From Streptomyces albipurpureus (GTDB lineage: Bacteria > Actinomycetota > Actinomycetes > Streptomycetales > Streptomycetaceae), in the NCBI RefSeq assembly GCF_023701525.1, contig NZ_JAMQAW010000070.1, positions 62,001-126,000 of the forward strand: a DNA stretch of 64,000 nucleotides, given 5' to 3'. Below, one piece after another: positions 14,611-23,866 of this stretch. The notes under the pieces are model-generated. The model was not told the origin of the DNA and did not search any database. It saw only the letters and a list, made by a program, of their open reading frames with translations. A program made the translations under genes and the position numbers. Within the stretch, counting starts at the first letter, position 1. Each line of letters begins with the position of its first letter.

Positions 14611-16179
14611 ATGAGTGAGCTGGATGCGCGGCCCCTGGCCGGAGGCACGGTAGGGGGCGCCCCCGGTGGGGGCGCGTCCAGCGGGGGAGTACGCACCAAG
14701 GGGCTCGGCGGCAATTCCGTCGGTCTCACGGGCAGCGCGGTCATCGGCATCTCCACCGTCGCCCCGGTCTACTGCCTCACCTCCACCCTCGGCTCCACGG
14801 CCGGTGAGGTCGGGCTCCAGATGCCCGCCGTCTTCCTCGCGGGTTTCCTTCCGATGCTGCTGGTGGCGTTCGCCTACCGCGAGCTCAACCGCGTGATGCC
14901 GGACTGCGGCACCTCCTTCACCTGGACCGTGAAGGCGTTCGGCCCCCGCCTCGGCTGGATGTGCGGCTGGGGACTGGTGATCGCCACGATCATCGTGCTC
15001 TCCAATCTGGCAGGCGTGGCCACCTCCTTCTTCTGGCTGCTCGCCGGCGAAATCACCGGCAGTGACTCCATCGCCGCGCTCGACGACAACAAGGCCGTCC
15101 ATATCGTCACCGTCCTGATCCTGATAGCCGTCGCCACGGCGATCAGCTATCGGGGAATGACGGCCACGAAGGGCGTTCAGTACGCCCTGGTCGGCTTGCA
15201 GTTGCTGGTGCTCGGCCTCTTCGTCGCGATGGCACTGAGCAAGGCGGATTCCTTTGACACCTCGCTCTCCTTCTCCCTGGAGTGGATGAACCCCTTCGCC
15301 GTCCAGTCCTTCGCCGCCTTCACCGCCGGACTCTCGCTGTCGATCTTCATGTACTGGGGCTGGGACGCCTGTCTCACCGCCAACGAGGAGACCACCGGCA
15401 GCGACAAGACCCCCGGCCGCGCGGCACTGATCGCGATGGTCATCCTGGTCGGCTCCTATCTGGCCACCGCGGTCGCCGCTCAGATGGCCGTCGGCTCCGG
15501 GGACAAGGGCCTTGGCCTCGCCAACCCCGAGACCTCCGACAACGTCTTCGCCGCCCTCGCCGGCCCGATCATGGGACCCGGGCTGGGCATCCTGCTCTTC
15601 ATCGCCGTCCTCGCCTCGGCCGCGGCCAGCCTGCAGACGACCTTCATCCCGGTCGCCCGTACCGTCCTGGCCATGTCCACCTACGAGGCGCTGCCCCCCT
15701 CGTACTCCCGGGTGAACCCCCGCTTCAAGACCCCGGGCCGCGCCACGGTGGTCGCGGGCATCGCCACCGGTGCCTTCTACACGGTGATGACCCTGGTCAG
15801 CGAGAACGTCCTGATCGACACGATCTACGCCCTCGGCCTGATGATCTGCTTCTACTACTCGCTGACGGCGTTCGCCTGCGCCTGGTACTTCCGCAGGGAA
15901 CTGCTGCGCTCCGGCCGCGACCTGGTGTTCAAGGGCCTCTTCCCCGTCGTCGGCGGGGCGCTTCTCGCCGGGGTCTTCGCCAAGACGCTGTACGACATGT
16001 GGGACCCGGCGTACGGCAGCGGCTCGGCTGTCTTCGGCGTCGGCTCGGTCTTCGTCATCGGGGTGGGACTACTGCTGGTCGGCGTCGTCATCATGCTGGT
16101 GATGCAGCGCAAGAGCCCGGCGTTCTTCCGTGGCGAGGTACTCACCCGGGACACCCCGTCCCTGGTGGTTCCCGACTGA
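14611..16179 (+). CDS. APC-superfamily amino acid permease
   Basis: This 522-residue integral membrane protein has about 12 hydrophobic helices and the APC signature region near its N-terminus (GLTGSAVIGISTVAPVY). This is a glycine-rich unwound helix used for substrate binding. Other features are a cytosolic loop AYRELNRVMPDCGTSFTW and the conserved RTVLAMSTYEALPPSYSRV before helix 9. It probably imports an amino acid or related organic cation by proton coupling; the substrate cannot be read from the sequence. The start at ATG 14611 puts about 30 polar Gly-rich residues before the first helix. A longer reading from 14485 is possible but less likely. Confidence 0.87.
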   Translation: MSELDARPLAGGTVGGAPGGGASSGGVRTKGLGGNSVGLTGSAVIGISTVAPVYCLTSTLGSTAGEVGLQMPAVFLAGFLPMLLVAFAYRELNRVMPDCGTSFTWTVKAFGPRLGWMCGWGLVIATIIVLSNLAGVATSFFWLLAGEITGSDSIAALDDNKAVHIVTVLILIAVATAISYRGMTATKGVQYALVGLQLLVLGLFVAMALSKADSFDTSLSFSLEWMNPFAVQSFAAFTAGLSLSIFMYWGWDACLTANEETTGSDKTPGRAALIAMVILVGSYLATAVAAQMAVGSGDKGLGLANPETSDNVFAALAGPIMGPGLGILLFIAVLASAAASLQTTFIPVARTVLAMSTYEALPPSYSRVNPRFKTPGRATVVAGIATGAFYTVMTLVSENVLIDTIYALGLMICFYYSLTAFACAWYFRRELLRSGRDLVFKGLFPVVGGALLAGVFAKTLYDMWDPAYGSGSAVFGVGSVFVIGVGLLLVGVVIMLVMQRKSPAFFRGEVLTRDTPSLVVPD

Positions 16180-16225
16180 GCGTCGCGAGCCGAAGGAGGT
16201 CCCCGGAGGCCAGCCGGGGATGTCC

Positions 16226-16552
16226 TCAGAGCCTGATGGCCAGCACCGCCCCCACCGAGGTGAGCTGGGCCGCCCAGTGCACCAGCGTCACCGGCGGCCT
16301 CGCCCGCTGGCTCCAGTAGAAGCGCTGGGGCGAGAAAGAGGCGAACAAACCCGCCCCCGTACTGACCCCGAACGCCCACCAGGCGAGGTACGAAAGCGCC
16401 CTCGGGCGATCGAGGCAGCCGTCCGGGACGCAGTGATCGAGCATCAGGAGCACCGCGCCGACGAACGCGGGTGTGAGAGTCGCCAGCCCGATCCGGGCTG
16501 CCAGCCGCCACTGCTGATCGGCCGTACGGCGAGCGGGAGAAGTCGCAACCAT
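16226..16552 (-). CDS. Small membrane protein of unknown function
   Basis: This 108-residue protein has about three hydrophobic stretches (LATLTPAFVGAVLLML, YLAWWAFGVSTGAGLFASF and TLVHWAAQLTSVGAVLAI). Two cysteines flank the loop between the first two (DHCVPDGCLD) and could form a disulphide outside the cell. I do not recognise a family. It is transcribed away from fbiC and convergent with the permease. Confidence 0.68.
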   Translation of the reverse strand: MVATSPARRTADQQWRLAARIGLATLTPAFVGAVLLMLDHCVPDGCLDRPRALSYLAWWAFGVSTGAGLFASFSPQRFYWSQRARPPVTLVHWAAQLTSVGAVLAIRL

Positions 16553-16836
16553 GGGGTCATTGCGCCATGGCCACCCGGGCGAGGGAATCCGTACGGCTAC
16601 TCAGCCCGGCTGTCCGGCCCGTCTGCCGGCCCGCCTTCGCGGCAGCGGGGGCCGGGCGGGCAGCGGGGTCGGGCGGGCGCTCCAACTCCACCGGCGCCGG
16701 CGCCGTTCACGCCGGTGGCCGCCGCGCCCGCGATCAGCGGTGGACCTGCCGGTATCCCCCACCCTTCGGCGGACGTACTCGGCCAGCGCGCCCATCGGCC
16801 CCTTTACCGCCCCCGATCAGCTCGTATGCTCGATTC

Positions 16837-19419
16837 ATGACGGATCACGAGCCCGCACGCCCCACCGAGAACGCCATGCGCCGTGCCCTCAAACGAGCCA
16901 GGGACGGGGTCGCCCTCGACGTCGCCGAAACCACCGTTCTTCTCCAGGCCCGTGGCAGTGATCTGGACGATCTCTGTACCTCCGCAGCACGTGTGCGCGA
17001 CGCCGGACTCGAAGCCGCGGGACGGCCCGGAGTCATCACCTACTCCAAGAGCGTCTTCATCCCCCTCACCCGCCTCTGCCGTGACAAGTGCCACTACTGC
17101 ACCTTCGTCACTGTTCCCGGCAAGCTGCGCCGCGCAGGACACGGGATGTTCATGTCCCCCGACGAAGTCCTCGCGATCGCCCGGCGCGGAGCCGAGATGG
17201 GCTGCAAGGAAGCCCTCATCACCCTGGGAGACAAGCCAGAGGACCGCTGGCCCGAGGCCCGCGCCTGGCTGGAGGCCGAGGGGTACGACGACACCATCGC
17301 CTACGTACGGGCCATCGCGATCCGCGTCCTGGAGGAGACCGGGCTGCTGCCCCACCTCAATCCCGGCGTGCTGACCTGGACCGACTTCCAGCGGCTCAAG
17401 CCCGTCGCACCCTCCATGGGCATGATGCTGGAGACCACCGCGACCCGGCTGTGGAGCGAGCCAGGCGGGCCGCACCACGGCTCGCCCGACAAGGAACCCG
17501 CCGTACGACTGAGGGTCCTCGAAGACGCCGGACGCAGTTCGGTGCCCTTCACCAGCGGACTGCTCATCGGTATCGGGGAGACCTATGAGGAGCGCGCCGA
17601 CTCGCTGTTCGCGCTCCGCCGCGTCTCCCGCTCGTACCACAGCATCCAGGAGCTCATCCTGCAGAACTTCCGCGCCAAGCCGGACACGGCCATGCGAGGA
17701 ATGCCCGATGCCGAACTGGACGAACTGGTCGCCACCATCGCCGTCGCGCGACTCCTCCTGGGCCCCTCCGCCTGCCTCCAGGCCCCGCCGAACCTGGTGG
17801 ACGCCGAGTACGCACGGCTGATCCGAGCGGGGATCGACGACTGGGGCGGGGTGTCCCCGCTCACCCCCGACCATGTGAACCCCGAACGCCCCTGGCCCCA
17901 GATCGATGAACTCGCCGAGCACTCCGCCGACGCCGGCTTCCGACTCGCGGAACGGCTCTGCGTCTACCCCGAATTCGTCCAACGCGGGGAGCCCTGGCTC
18001 GACCCCCGGCTGGTACCGCACGTACGGGCGCTCGCCGATCCCGAGACCGGACTGGCCCGATCGGAGGCCATCCCCACCGGACTGCCCTGGCAGGAGCCTG
18101 ACGAGAGCTTCACCGCCACCGGACGCACCGATCTGCACCGCACCATCGACACCGAGGGGCGCACCCACGACCGCCGGGCCGACTTCGACGCCGTGTACGG
18201 CGACTGGGAGGCCCTACGGGAGGCAGCCGTTCCGGGAATGGTGCCCTCGCGGATCGACACCGACGTACGACAGGCGCTGCGCACCGCGGCGGACGACCCC
18301 ACCCGGCTCACCGATGACGAGGCCCTGGCGCTGCTCCACGCCGACGGACCGGCCCTCGACGCCCTCACCGCGATCGCGGACGACCTCCGCAAGTCGGTGG
18401 TCGGTGACGAGGTGACCTATGTCGTCACCCGGAACATCAACTTCACCAATGTCTGCTACACCGGCTGCCGATTCTGCGCCTTCGCCCAGCGCCGCACCGA
18501 CGCCGACGCCTACACCCTCTCCCTCTCGCAGGTCGCCGACCGGGCGGCCCAGGCCTGGGACGTCGGTGCGGTCGAGGTGTGCATGCAGGGCGGAATCCAT
18601 CCCGATCTGCCCGGCACCGCCTACTTCGACATCGCCCGGGCGGTCAAGGAACGCGTCCCCGGGATGCATGTGCACGCGTTCTCGCCGATGGAGATCGTCA
18701 ATGGGGCCTCCCGCACCGGAATGTCGGTACGGGAGTGGCTGACCGCGGCCAAGGAGGCAGGCCTTGACTCCATCCCCGGCACCGCCGCCGAGATCCTCGA
18801 CGATGAGGTCCGCTGGATCCTGACCAAGGGGAAGCTGCCCGCGGCGACCTGGATCGAGGTCGTCAGCACCGCACATGAACTGGGCATCCGATCGTCGTCG
18901 ACGATGATGTACGGCCATGTGGACCAGCCCCGGCACTGGCTCGGCCACTTCCGTACGCTCGCCGGAATCCAGCAGGAGACCGGTGGGTTCACGGAGTTCG
19001 TGACCCTGCCGTTCATCCACACCAACGCGCCGGTGTATCTCGCGGGGATCGCCCGCCCGGGCCCCACGGTTCGCGACAACAGGGCGGTGACGGCGATGGC
19101 CCGACTCCTCCTCCACCCGCACATCACCAACATCCAGACGAGTTGGGTGAAGCTCGGAGCCGAAGGAGCGGCGGAGATGCTGCGTTCGGGCGCCAACGAC
19201 CTGGGGGGAACACTGATGGAGGAGACCATCTCCCGGATGGCCGGCTCCCGCTACGGCTCCTACCGGTCGATCAAGGACCTCGTGGACATCGCGGAGCTGG
19301 CGGGACGCCCGGCGAAGGCGCGGACGACGCTCTACGGGGAGGTCCCCGAGGAGCGGCAACGCACGGCCGCGGAATCGGACGGCCAGCTACCGGAGTTGCT
19401 GCCGCTGGTCTCCGACTAG
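16837..19419 (+). CDS. fbiC: FO synthase, bifunctional radical-SAM enzyme (FbiC)
   Basis: This 860-residue protein makes FO (7,8-didemethyl-8-hydroxy-5-deazariboflavin), the chromophore of cofactor F420, from tyrosine and a ribityl-uracil flavin precursor. It is a fusion of CofG and CofH. The N-terminal half has the radical-SAM cluster CRDKCHYC (Cys81, 85, 88). The C-terminal half has CYTGCRFC (Cys540, 544, 547) after ITRNINF-like sequence. Length and order match actinobacterial FbiC. The start at ATG 16837 is followed by conserved sequence; the frame is open upstream into low-complexity sequence. It is a monocistronic core gene, and F420 supports many redox enzymes in Streptomyces. Confidence 0.96.
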   Translation: MTDHEPARPTENAMRRALKRARDGVALDVAETTVLLQARGSDLDDLCTSAARVRDAGLEAAGRPGVITYSKSVFIPLTRLCRDKCHYCTFVTVPGKLRRAGHGMFMSPDEVLAIARRGAEMGCKEALITLGDKPEDRWPEARAWLEAEGYDDTIAYVRAIAIRVLEETGLLPHLNPGVLTWTDFQRLKPVAPSMGMMLETTATRLWSEPGGPHHGSPDKEPAVRLRVLEDAGRSSVPFTSGLLIGIGETYEERADSLFALRRVSRSYHSIQELILQNFRAKPDTAMRGMPDAELDELVATIAVARLLLGPSACLQAPPNLVDAEYARLIRAGIDDWGGVSPLTPDHVNPERPWPQIDELAEHSADAGFRLAERLCVYPEFVQRGEPWLDPRLVPHVRALADPETGLARSEAIPTGLPWQEPDESFTATGRTDLHRTIDTEGRTHDRRADFDAVYGDWEALREAAVPGMVPSRIDTDVRQALRTAADDPTRLTDDEALALLHADGPALDALTAIADDLRKSVVGDEVTYVVTRNINFTNVCYTGCRFCAFAQRRTDADAYTLSLSQVADRAAQAWDVGAVEVCMQGGIHPDLPGTAYFDIARAVKERVPGMHVHAFSPMEIVNGASRTGMSVREWLTAAKEAGLDSIPGTAAEILDDEVRWILTKGKLPAATWIEVVSTAHELGIRSSSTMMYGHVDQPRHWLGHFRTLAGIQQETGGFTEFVTLPFIHTNAPVYLAGIARPGPTVRDNRAVTAMARLLLHPHITNIQTSWVKLGAEGAAEMLRSGANDLGGTLMEETISRMAGSRYGSYRSIKDLVDIAELAGRPAKARTTLYGEVPEERQRTAAESDGQLPELLPLVSD

Positions 19420-19493
19420 CGGGCGCCCCCAGCGGTCTCGGAGGTTATCCACAGGGGCTGACGGCCGGCGGGGAGAACGGTCAGACTGATCAC

Positions 19494-22400
19494 ATGGTTC
19501 GTTCGATGCAGGACTTATTGAAGGAGCGAAGGCTCGCCGGTTTCGTTGGCCGGCGGGCCGAGCTGGCGCTGTTCCAGGGAAATCTGGAGACCTCGATAGA
19601 TGACGCGGAGCACCGCATCATCTTCCACATCCACGGTAACGCGGGTGTGGGCAAGTCCTTCCTGGTCCGCCGTCTCGCCCACACCGCCCGCGAGAGCAGA
19701 GCACTGACCGCGACCCTCGATGAGTCGGTGACCAGCGTCCCCGAGGCCCTGGAGGCGATCTGCGCCCAGTTCGCGGGCCAGGGATTCCCGCTGAAGGCGC
19801 TGGAGAAGATGCTGTCCACCTACCGCCAGCGCCGCTATGAGGTGGAGTCCGCCGTCTCCGCCGCCCCCGCCGTGGACCCCGCCACCGGCGTACCGGCCCC
19901 CACCACGGGATCGCTTGTGGCGGCCCAGGCCGGACTGGTCGCCATCGGGCTGCTGCCCGGTGCGGGAGCACTCGTCGGAGCCGTCGACCCCGCCCAGGTC
20001 GCCGCCGCGGCCGACAGCGTACGAGCCACCCTCAGCCGACACTTCAGCAAACAGGAAGACGTAGCCCTCGTCCTCGACCCGGCCAAGTCCCTCACCCCGG
20101 TCCTGGCCGCCGAGCTCCAGCGCATCGCGGACCAAGTCCCCTGGTTCGCCTTCTTCTTCGACACCTATGAGCGCACCAGCCCCTTCCTCGACCCCTGGCT
20201 GTGCGACTTCATGGTGACGGGACGACATGGCTCCCCACCGGCGAACTGCCTGCTCACCACCTCAGGACAGCGTCCCGCCAACCCCCATGTCTGGTCCGAC
20301 TACGCGGAGCTGGTCACCGATATCCCGCTCTCACCCTTCACCGAGACCGAGGCTCGTCAGCTCCTCGCCGCCAAGCACGTCGTGGACGAAGAAGTCATCC
20401 GAGACGTCCTCAGACTCTCCGGCCGGCTCCCCGTCCTTGTCTCCACCCTCGCGGAGAACGCGGGCAGCACGGGCGACGTCAACGACCCCAGCGCCACCGC
20501 CGTGGAGCGATTCCTCAAATGGGAGAGCGACCCGGTGCGCCGCTCCGCCGCCCAGGACGGGGCGCTGCCGCGACAGCTCAACGAGGACGTCTTCCGCGCG
20601 GCCACCGACAGCCAGGACGCCACCGAGCTCTTCGCCTGGCTACGCTCCCTACCGTTCGTCAGCGACCGCGGCGGACGCGCCCGCTACCACGACGTCGTAC
20701 GCGAACCGATGCTCCGGCTCCGCCGCAACAGCTCCCCCGAGCGTTGGAGCGGCGGCCACCGCCGGCTGGCACAGGCCTTCGCCGCCTGGAGCGAGGCAGC
20801 AGGAGAAGGACTTACGCCCGCCGAGCGCTGGGCCCAGGACAACTGGCGCGAACTGCGCCTGGAGGAGATGTACCACCGGCTCTGCGCCCAGCCGCGCGCC
20901 GCGCTCCCCACCGTGTTCCTGGACGGCGTCGACGCCTGCGACGCGGGTTCGCCCCGAGCCCGTCAGTGGGCGCTCTCCTTCGTCGACGCGGGAACGGACG
21001 CCGATAGCGACAACCTGCGCTCGCTCGGGCGGGAATGCCTGGCGGCTCTCGCGGACGAGGGGCGCAGATGCGTCGAACTACTGGGCCTGATCCTCAGCCG
21101 AGGCGAACTCCCCCCGGCAGCAGGAGTGAAGGCGCTTGTCGTTCGAGGGCGGGATCGCCGCAATCTCGGGGAGTACGCCGACGCCCTGCGCGACTACCGC
21201 CGAGCCATCTCCCTCGACGAGAGCTGCCAGCGCGCGCACTACGGCCTGGGGGAGACCCACCGGTTGCTGGGTGAGTACGAGCAGTCCCTTGAGTGCTTTG
21301 GACGAGCCCTGGACCTTGATCCGATGGACAGCTGGGCCCTCTCCAGCCGCGCCCAGAGCAAACACGCCCTCGGGCGGAGCGAAGACGCCCTGGAGGATCT
21401 GAACCAGGCCCTGGACGCCAGCCCCGGGCACGGCTGGGCGCTGGTGCGTCGAGCCCAGGTCCGACGGGCCCTCGGCGACGGGGAAGGCTCGCTCGTCGAC
21501 ATCCGACGCGCCCGCGAACTCGACCCGGACAACCCCTGGATCGTGGGCGAGTACGGCGAGATCCTGCGCCACCTCGGCCGCTTCGAGGAAGCGATCACCC
21601 TCTATGACCGCGCCCTCACGCTCGACCCGCGCTATGCCTGGGCGCTCGGTAGCCGCGCCATGGCGAAGAAGTCGCTCTCCCGCACCCAAGAGGCTCTGGC
21701 CGACCTCGCCACCTCCCTGGAGATCGAACCCGGCTACCTCTGGGCCATGCTGCGGCGGGCGGAGATCCACCGCGAGGTAGGCGACACCGATGCGGAGTTC
21801 GCCGATCTCGACCGGGTGGTGGCGACGGCCAAGTCGAAGGAGTGGGCCTTCGCCCAGCGCGGCTACGCCCATCTACTCGCCGGGCGCCATGAACGGGCCA
21901 TAGCCGACTTTGACAAGGCGCTGGAACACGACCCGTCCTACGGGTACGCCCTGGTGGCTCGGGGCCGCTCCCTTGGCCACCTCCAGCGATACGAGGAAGC
22001 CCTCACCGTTCTCGACAGGGCCCTGGAGCTGGCCCCCGACTCATCGGTGGCCCTGGTCGCGCGGGCCAAGGTACGTCGACAACTGGGCGACCTCACCGGT
22101 GAACTCGCCGACCTGGACGCGGTGGTGGGGGCCAGCCCGGATGAGGCCGGCTATCTCACCCTGCGCGGTGAGGCGCACCGCAGGGCTGGCCGCCATGAAC
22201 AGGCGATCGCGGACTACGGTCGAGCGATCGAGCTGTCCCCGGATGACGGCTGGGCGCTCGGTCGCCGTGGCCAGTCACTCCATGCGCTGGGCCGACTGGA
22301 CGACGCCCTAAGTGACTTGACGCGGGCGGCGCGACTCAAGCCCGCCAAGGCCTGGATCGCCGTACAGCGGGGCGTCACCCTGCACGAACTGGGACATCTC

Positions 22401-22634
22401 CCGGAGGCCCTGGAAGAACTCGACCGAGCGATCACCCTCGACCCCCAGAGCACCTGGGCCTACCGCAGCCGCGGCCGACTCCATCTGACCCTGGACAACC
22501 CCGACCTGGCCCTGGCAGACGTACGAACCCTGCTCTCCCTGGAGGACCGCCCGGGCGCCCGAGAACTGCTGAGAGCCCCCGGACTCCAAGACGCCGACGA
22601 CGCCCCCCAACTCCGCACCCGCTGCAACCCCTGA
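19494..22634 (+). CDS. STAND-like P-loop ATPase with a long TPR array
   Basis: This 1046-residue protein has an N-terminal P-loop domain with Walker A GNAGVGKS (48-55), a Walker B-like WFAFFFDTYE and a sensor region LLTTSGQRP. The C-terminal half, from about 550, is at least 12 tetratricopeptide repeats with the typical W-AL--R-A pattern and about 34-residue spacing. There is no DNA-binding domain or membrane segment. This architecture suggests a signal-transducing NTPase in which the TPR array senses a ligand or partner, but the function is unknown. The start at ATG 19494 lacks a close ribosome site, so the mRNA may be leaderless. The NACHT gene 2.5 kb downstream is another STAND protein on the same strand. 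Confidence 0.8.
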   Translation: MVRSMQDLLKERRLAGFVGRRAELALFQGNLETSIDDAEHRIIFHIHGNAGVGKSFLVRRLAHTARESRALTATLDESVTSVPEALEAICAQFAGQGFPLKALEKMLSTYRQRRYEVESAVSAAPAVDPATGVPAPTTGSLVAAQAGLVAIGLLPGAGALVGAVDPAQVAAAADSVRATLSRHFSKQEDVALVLDPAKSLTPVLAAELQRIADQVPWFAFFFDTYERTSPFLDPWLCDFMVTGRHGSPPANCLLTTSGQRPANPHVWSDYAELVTDIPLSPFTETEARQLLAAKHVVDEEVIRDVLRLSGRLPVLVSTLAENAGSTGDVNDPSATAVERFLKWESDPVRRSAAQDGALPRQLNEDVFRAATDSQDATELFAWLRSLPFVSDRGGRARYHDVVREPMLRLRRNSSPERWSGGHRRLAQAFAAWSEAAGEGLTPAERWAQDNWRELRLEEMYHRLCAQPRAALPTVFLDGVDACDAGSPRARQWALSFVDAGTDADSDNLRSLGRECLAALADEGRRCVELLGLILSRGELPPAAGVKALVVRGRDRRNLGEYADALRDYRRAISLDESCQRAHYGLGETHRLLGEYEQSLECFGRALDLDPMDSWALSSRAQSKHALGRSEDALEDLNQALDASPGHGWALVRRAQVRRALGDGEGSLVDIRRARELDPDNPWIVGEYGEILRHLGRFEEAITLYDRALTLDPRYAWALGSRAMAKKSLSRTQEALADLATSLEIEPGYLWAMLRRAEIHREVGDTDAEFADLDRVVATAKSKEWAFAQRGYAHLLAGRHERAIADFDKALEHDPSYGYALVARGRSLGHLQRYEEALTVLDRALELAPDSSVALVARAKVRRQLGDLTGELADLDAVVGASPDEAGYLTLRGEAHRRAGRHEQAIADYGRAIELSPDDGWALGRRGQSLHALGRLDDALSDLTRAARLKPAKAWIAVQRGVTLHELGHLPEALEELDRAITLDPQSTWAYRSRGRLHLTLDNPDLALADVRTLLSLEDRPGARELLRAPGLQDADDAPQLRTRCNP

Positions 22635-23294
22635 CCCACCCCGGGCCTTCTCCTAGAACCCCACCTACCGCGCCCGCCCCCCACGCTCAAACACCCCCAC
22701 AAACCACCCCCAAGCCCCCGAAGCACCACGACCGACTTGAGCACCCCCACCAGGACAGGCACCTCGGGGCATGGGAACACCAAGCCTGTGCGCGGGGGTG
22801 GAAGCCCTCAACTCCTCCTAGGGGCGGGTGTCCTGGGGCGGGTGACTGGATTTGCCTGCGGGCGGCCGGGGGCGTCCCTCGCCTCTCCGTAGAGCTTGGG
22901 GGGTGAGTTTTGGATGGGTGGAGGGGCGGGTGTCCTGGGGCGGGTGATTGGGTTTGGGGGTGGGGGCGCGCGGAGTGTGTCCCCTGGTTCCTCGACGAAA
23001 CAGGGACCTGGGGGCAGAGGATGCAGGTTTCGGCTGGGCGCGGGCAGGAGGTGTCCTCTGGTTCCTCGATGGGGCAGGGACCTGGGGGCAGGGGTTGCAA
23101 GTCTGGGCGTGGGGGCGCGCAGGGGGTGTCCCCGGAAGCGATCGACGGCAAGACCCGCATGCCGGATCAAAGGAGCTTCGGGCCGTCGACGCTGAGGAGT
23201 CACCCCCGATAGCCCCCCCCAACCCACGCGAACAGCAGGCTCACCAGCCCCAAGAACCAAGGCCTCACCCCGGGCAACCCCCACCAACACAGGC

Positions 23295-23720
23295 CCCCGC
23301 CAGGGGCAACTTCAGCCCGTCCGGCGTTTGAGGACGGAACCCTTCACCCCGGGTGGGGACACCCGAGACGGGGGCGTCGACCCCGGGCGCCCGCGTCCTC
23401 GCCCCAGGCACAGGCACCCCCTGCCAAGTCAGGCCCCGCCAGGGGCAATCTCAGCCCGTCCGGCGTTTGAGGACGGAACCTTCCACCCCGGGTGGGGACA
23501 CCCGAGACGGCGGCGCCGACCCCAAGAACCAAGGCCTCGCCCCAGGCACAGGCACCCCCAAGTCAGGCCCCGCCAGGGGCAACTTCAGCCCGTCCGGCGT
23601 TTGAGGACGGAACCCTTCACCCCGGTGGGGACACCCGAGACGGCGGCGCCGACCCCAAGAACCAAGGCCTCGCCCCAGGCACAGGCACCCCCAAGTCAGG
23701 CCCCGCCAGCGGCCCCCCAC
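23295..23720. repeat. Three copies of a ~135-bp unit containing the common Streptomyces CCGTCCGGCGTTTGAGGAC element
   Basis: The element CAGCCCGTCCGGCGTTTGAG starts at 23313, 23452 and 23586, giving periods of 139 and 134 bp. Each copy is flanked by CCCCGCCAGGGGCAA before it and GGGGACACCCGAGACGG after it. A partial fourth unit ends near 23720. The short core is a dispersed intergenic repeat widely seen in Streptomyces genomes; the tandem amplification is local. It lies between same-strand genes. Confidence 0.8.
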
Positions 23721-23806
23721 CCCCTCCGGCGCCAGAAGAGAGCCCCCCCACAACCTCCGACACCCCCAACCCCTCCCCCTCGTTCGATTACAGTGCTGCC
23801 GCGGCT

Positions 23807-23845
23807 TACGTTCCCACTACGTTCGCTGTACTTCGCACTACGTTC
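23807..23845. promoter_or_regulatory. Three TACGTTC direct repeats before the ADP-ribosylglycohydrolase-like gene
   Basis: TACGTTC occurs at 23807, 23818 and 23839, spaced 11 and 21 bp, that is, about one and two DNA turns. It lies 22-60 bases upstream of the gene start and so overlaps the likely promoter. It may be an operator; the binding protein is unknown. Confidence 0.45.
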
Positions 23846-23866
23846 CACGTCCAGGGAGGGCGCGCG

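Larger units (their letters stand above)
22635..23866. other. Repeat-rich non-coding region
   Basis: This 1.2-kb region has no believable gene; the long frames across it translate repetitive DNA. At about 22815-23120 it contains paired copies of GGGGCGGGTGTCCTGGGGCG and of a CTGGTTCCTCGA...CAGGGACCTGGGGGCAG block. At 23295-23720 it holds three copies of a unit of about 135 bp. The last 60 bp hold the promoter region of the ADP-ribosylglycohydrolase-like gene. Confidence 0.7.

Noticed and set aside
16804..18168. A 454-residue protein antisense to fbiC
   Set aside because: It is a shadow frame; the radical-SAM cysteines on the plus strand settle the coding strand.
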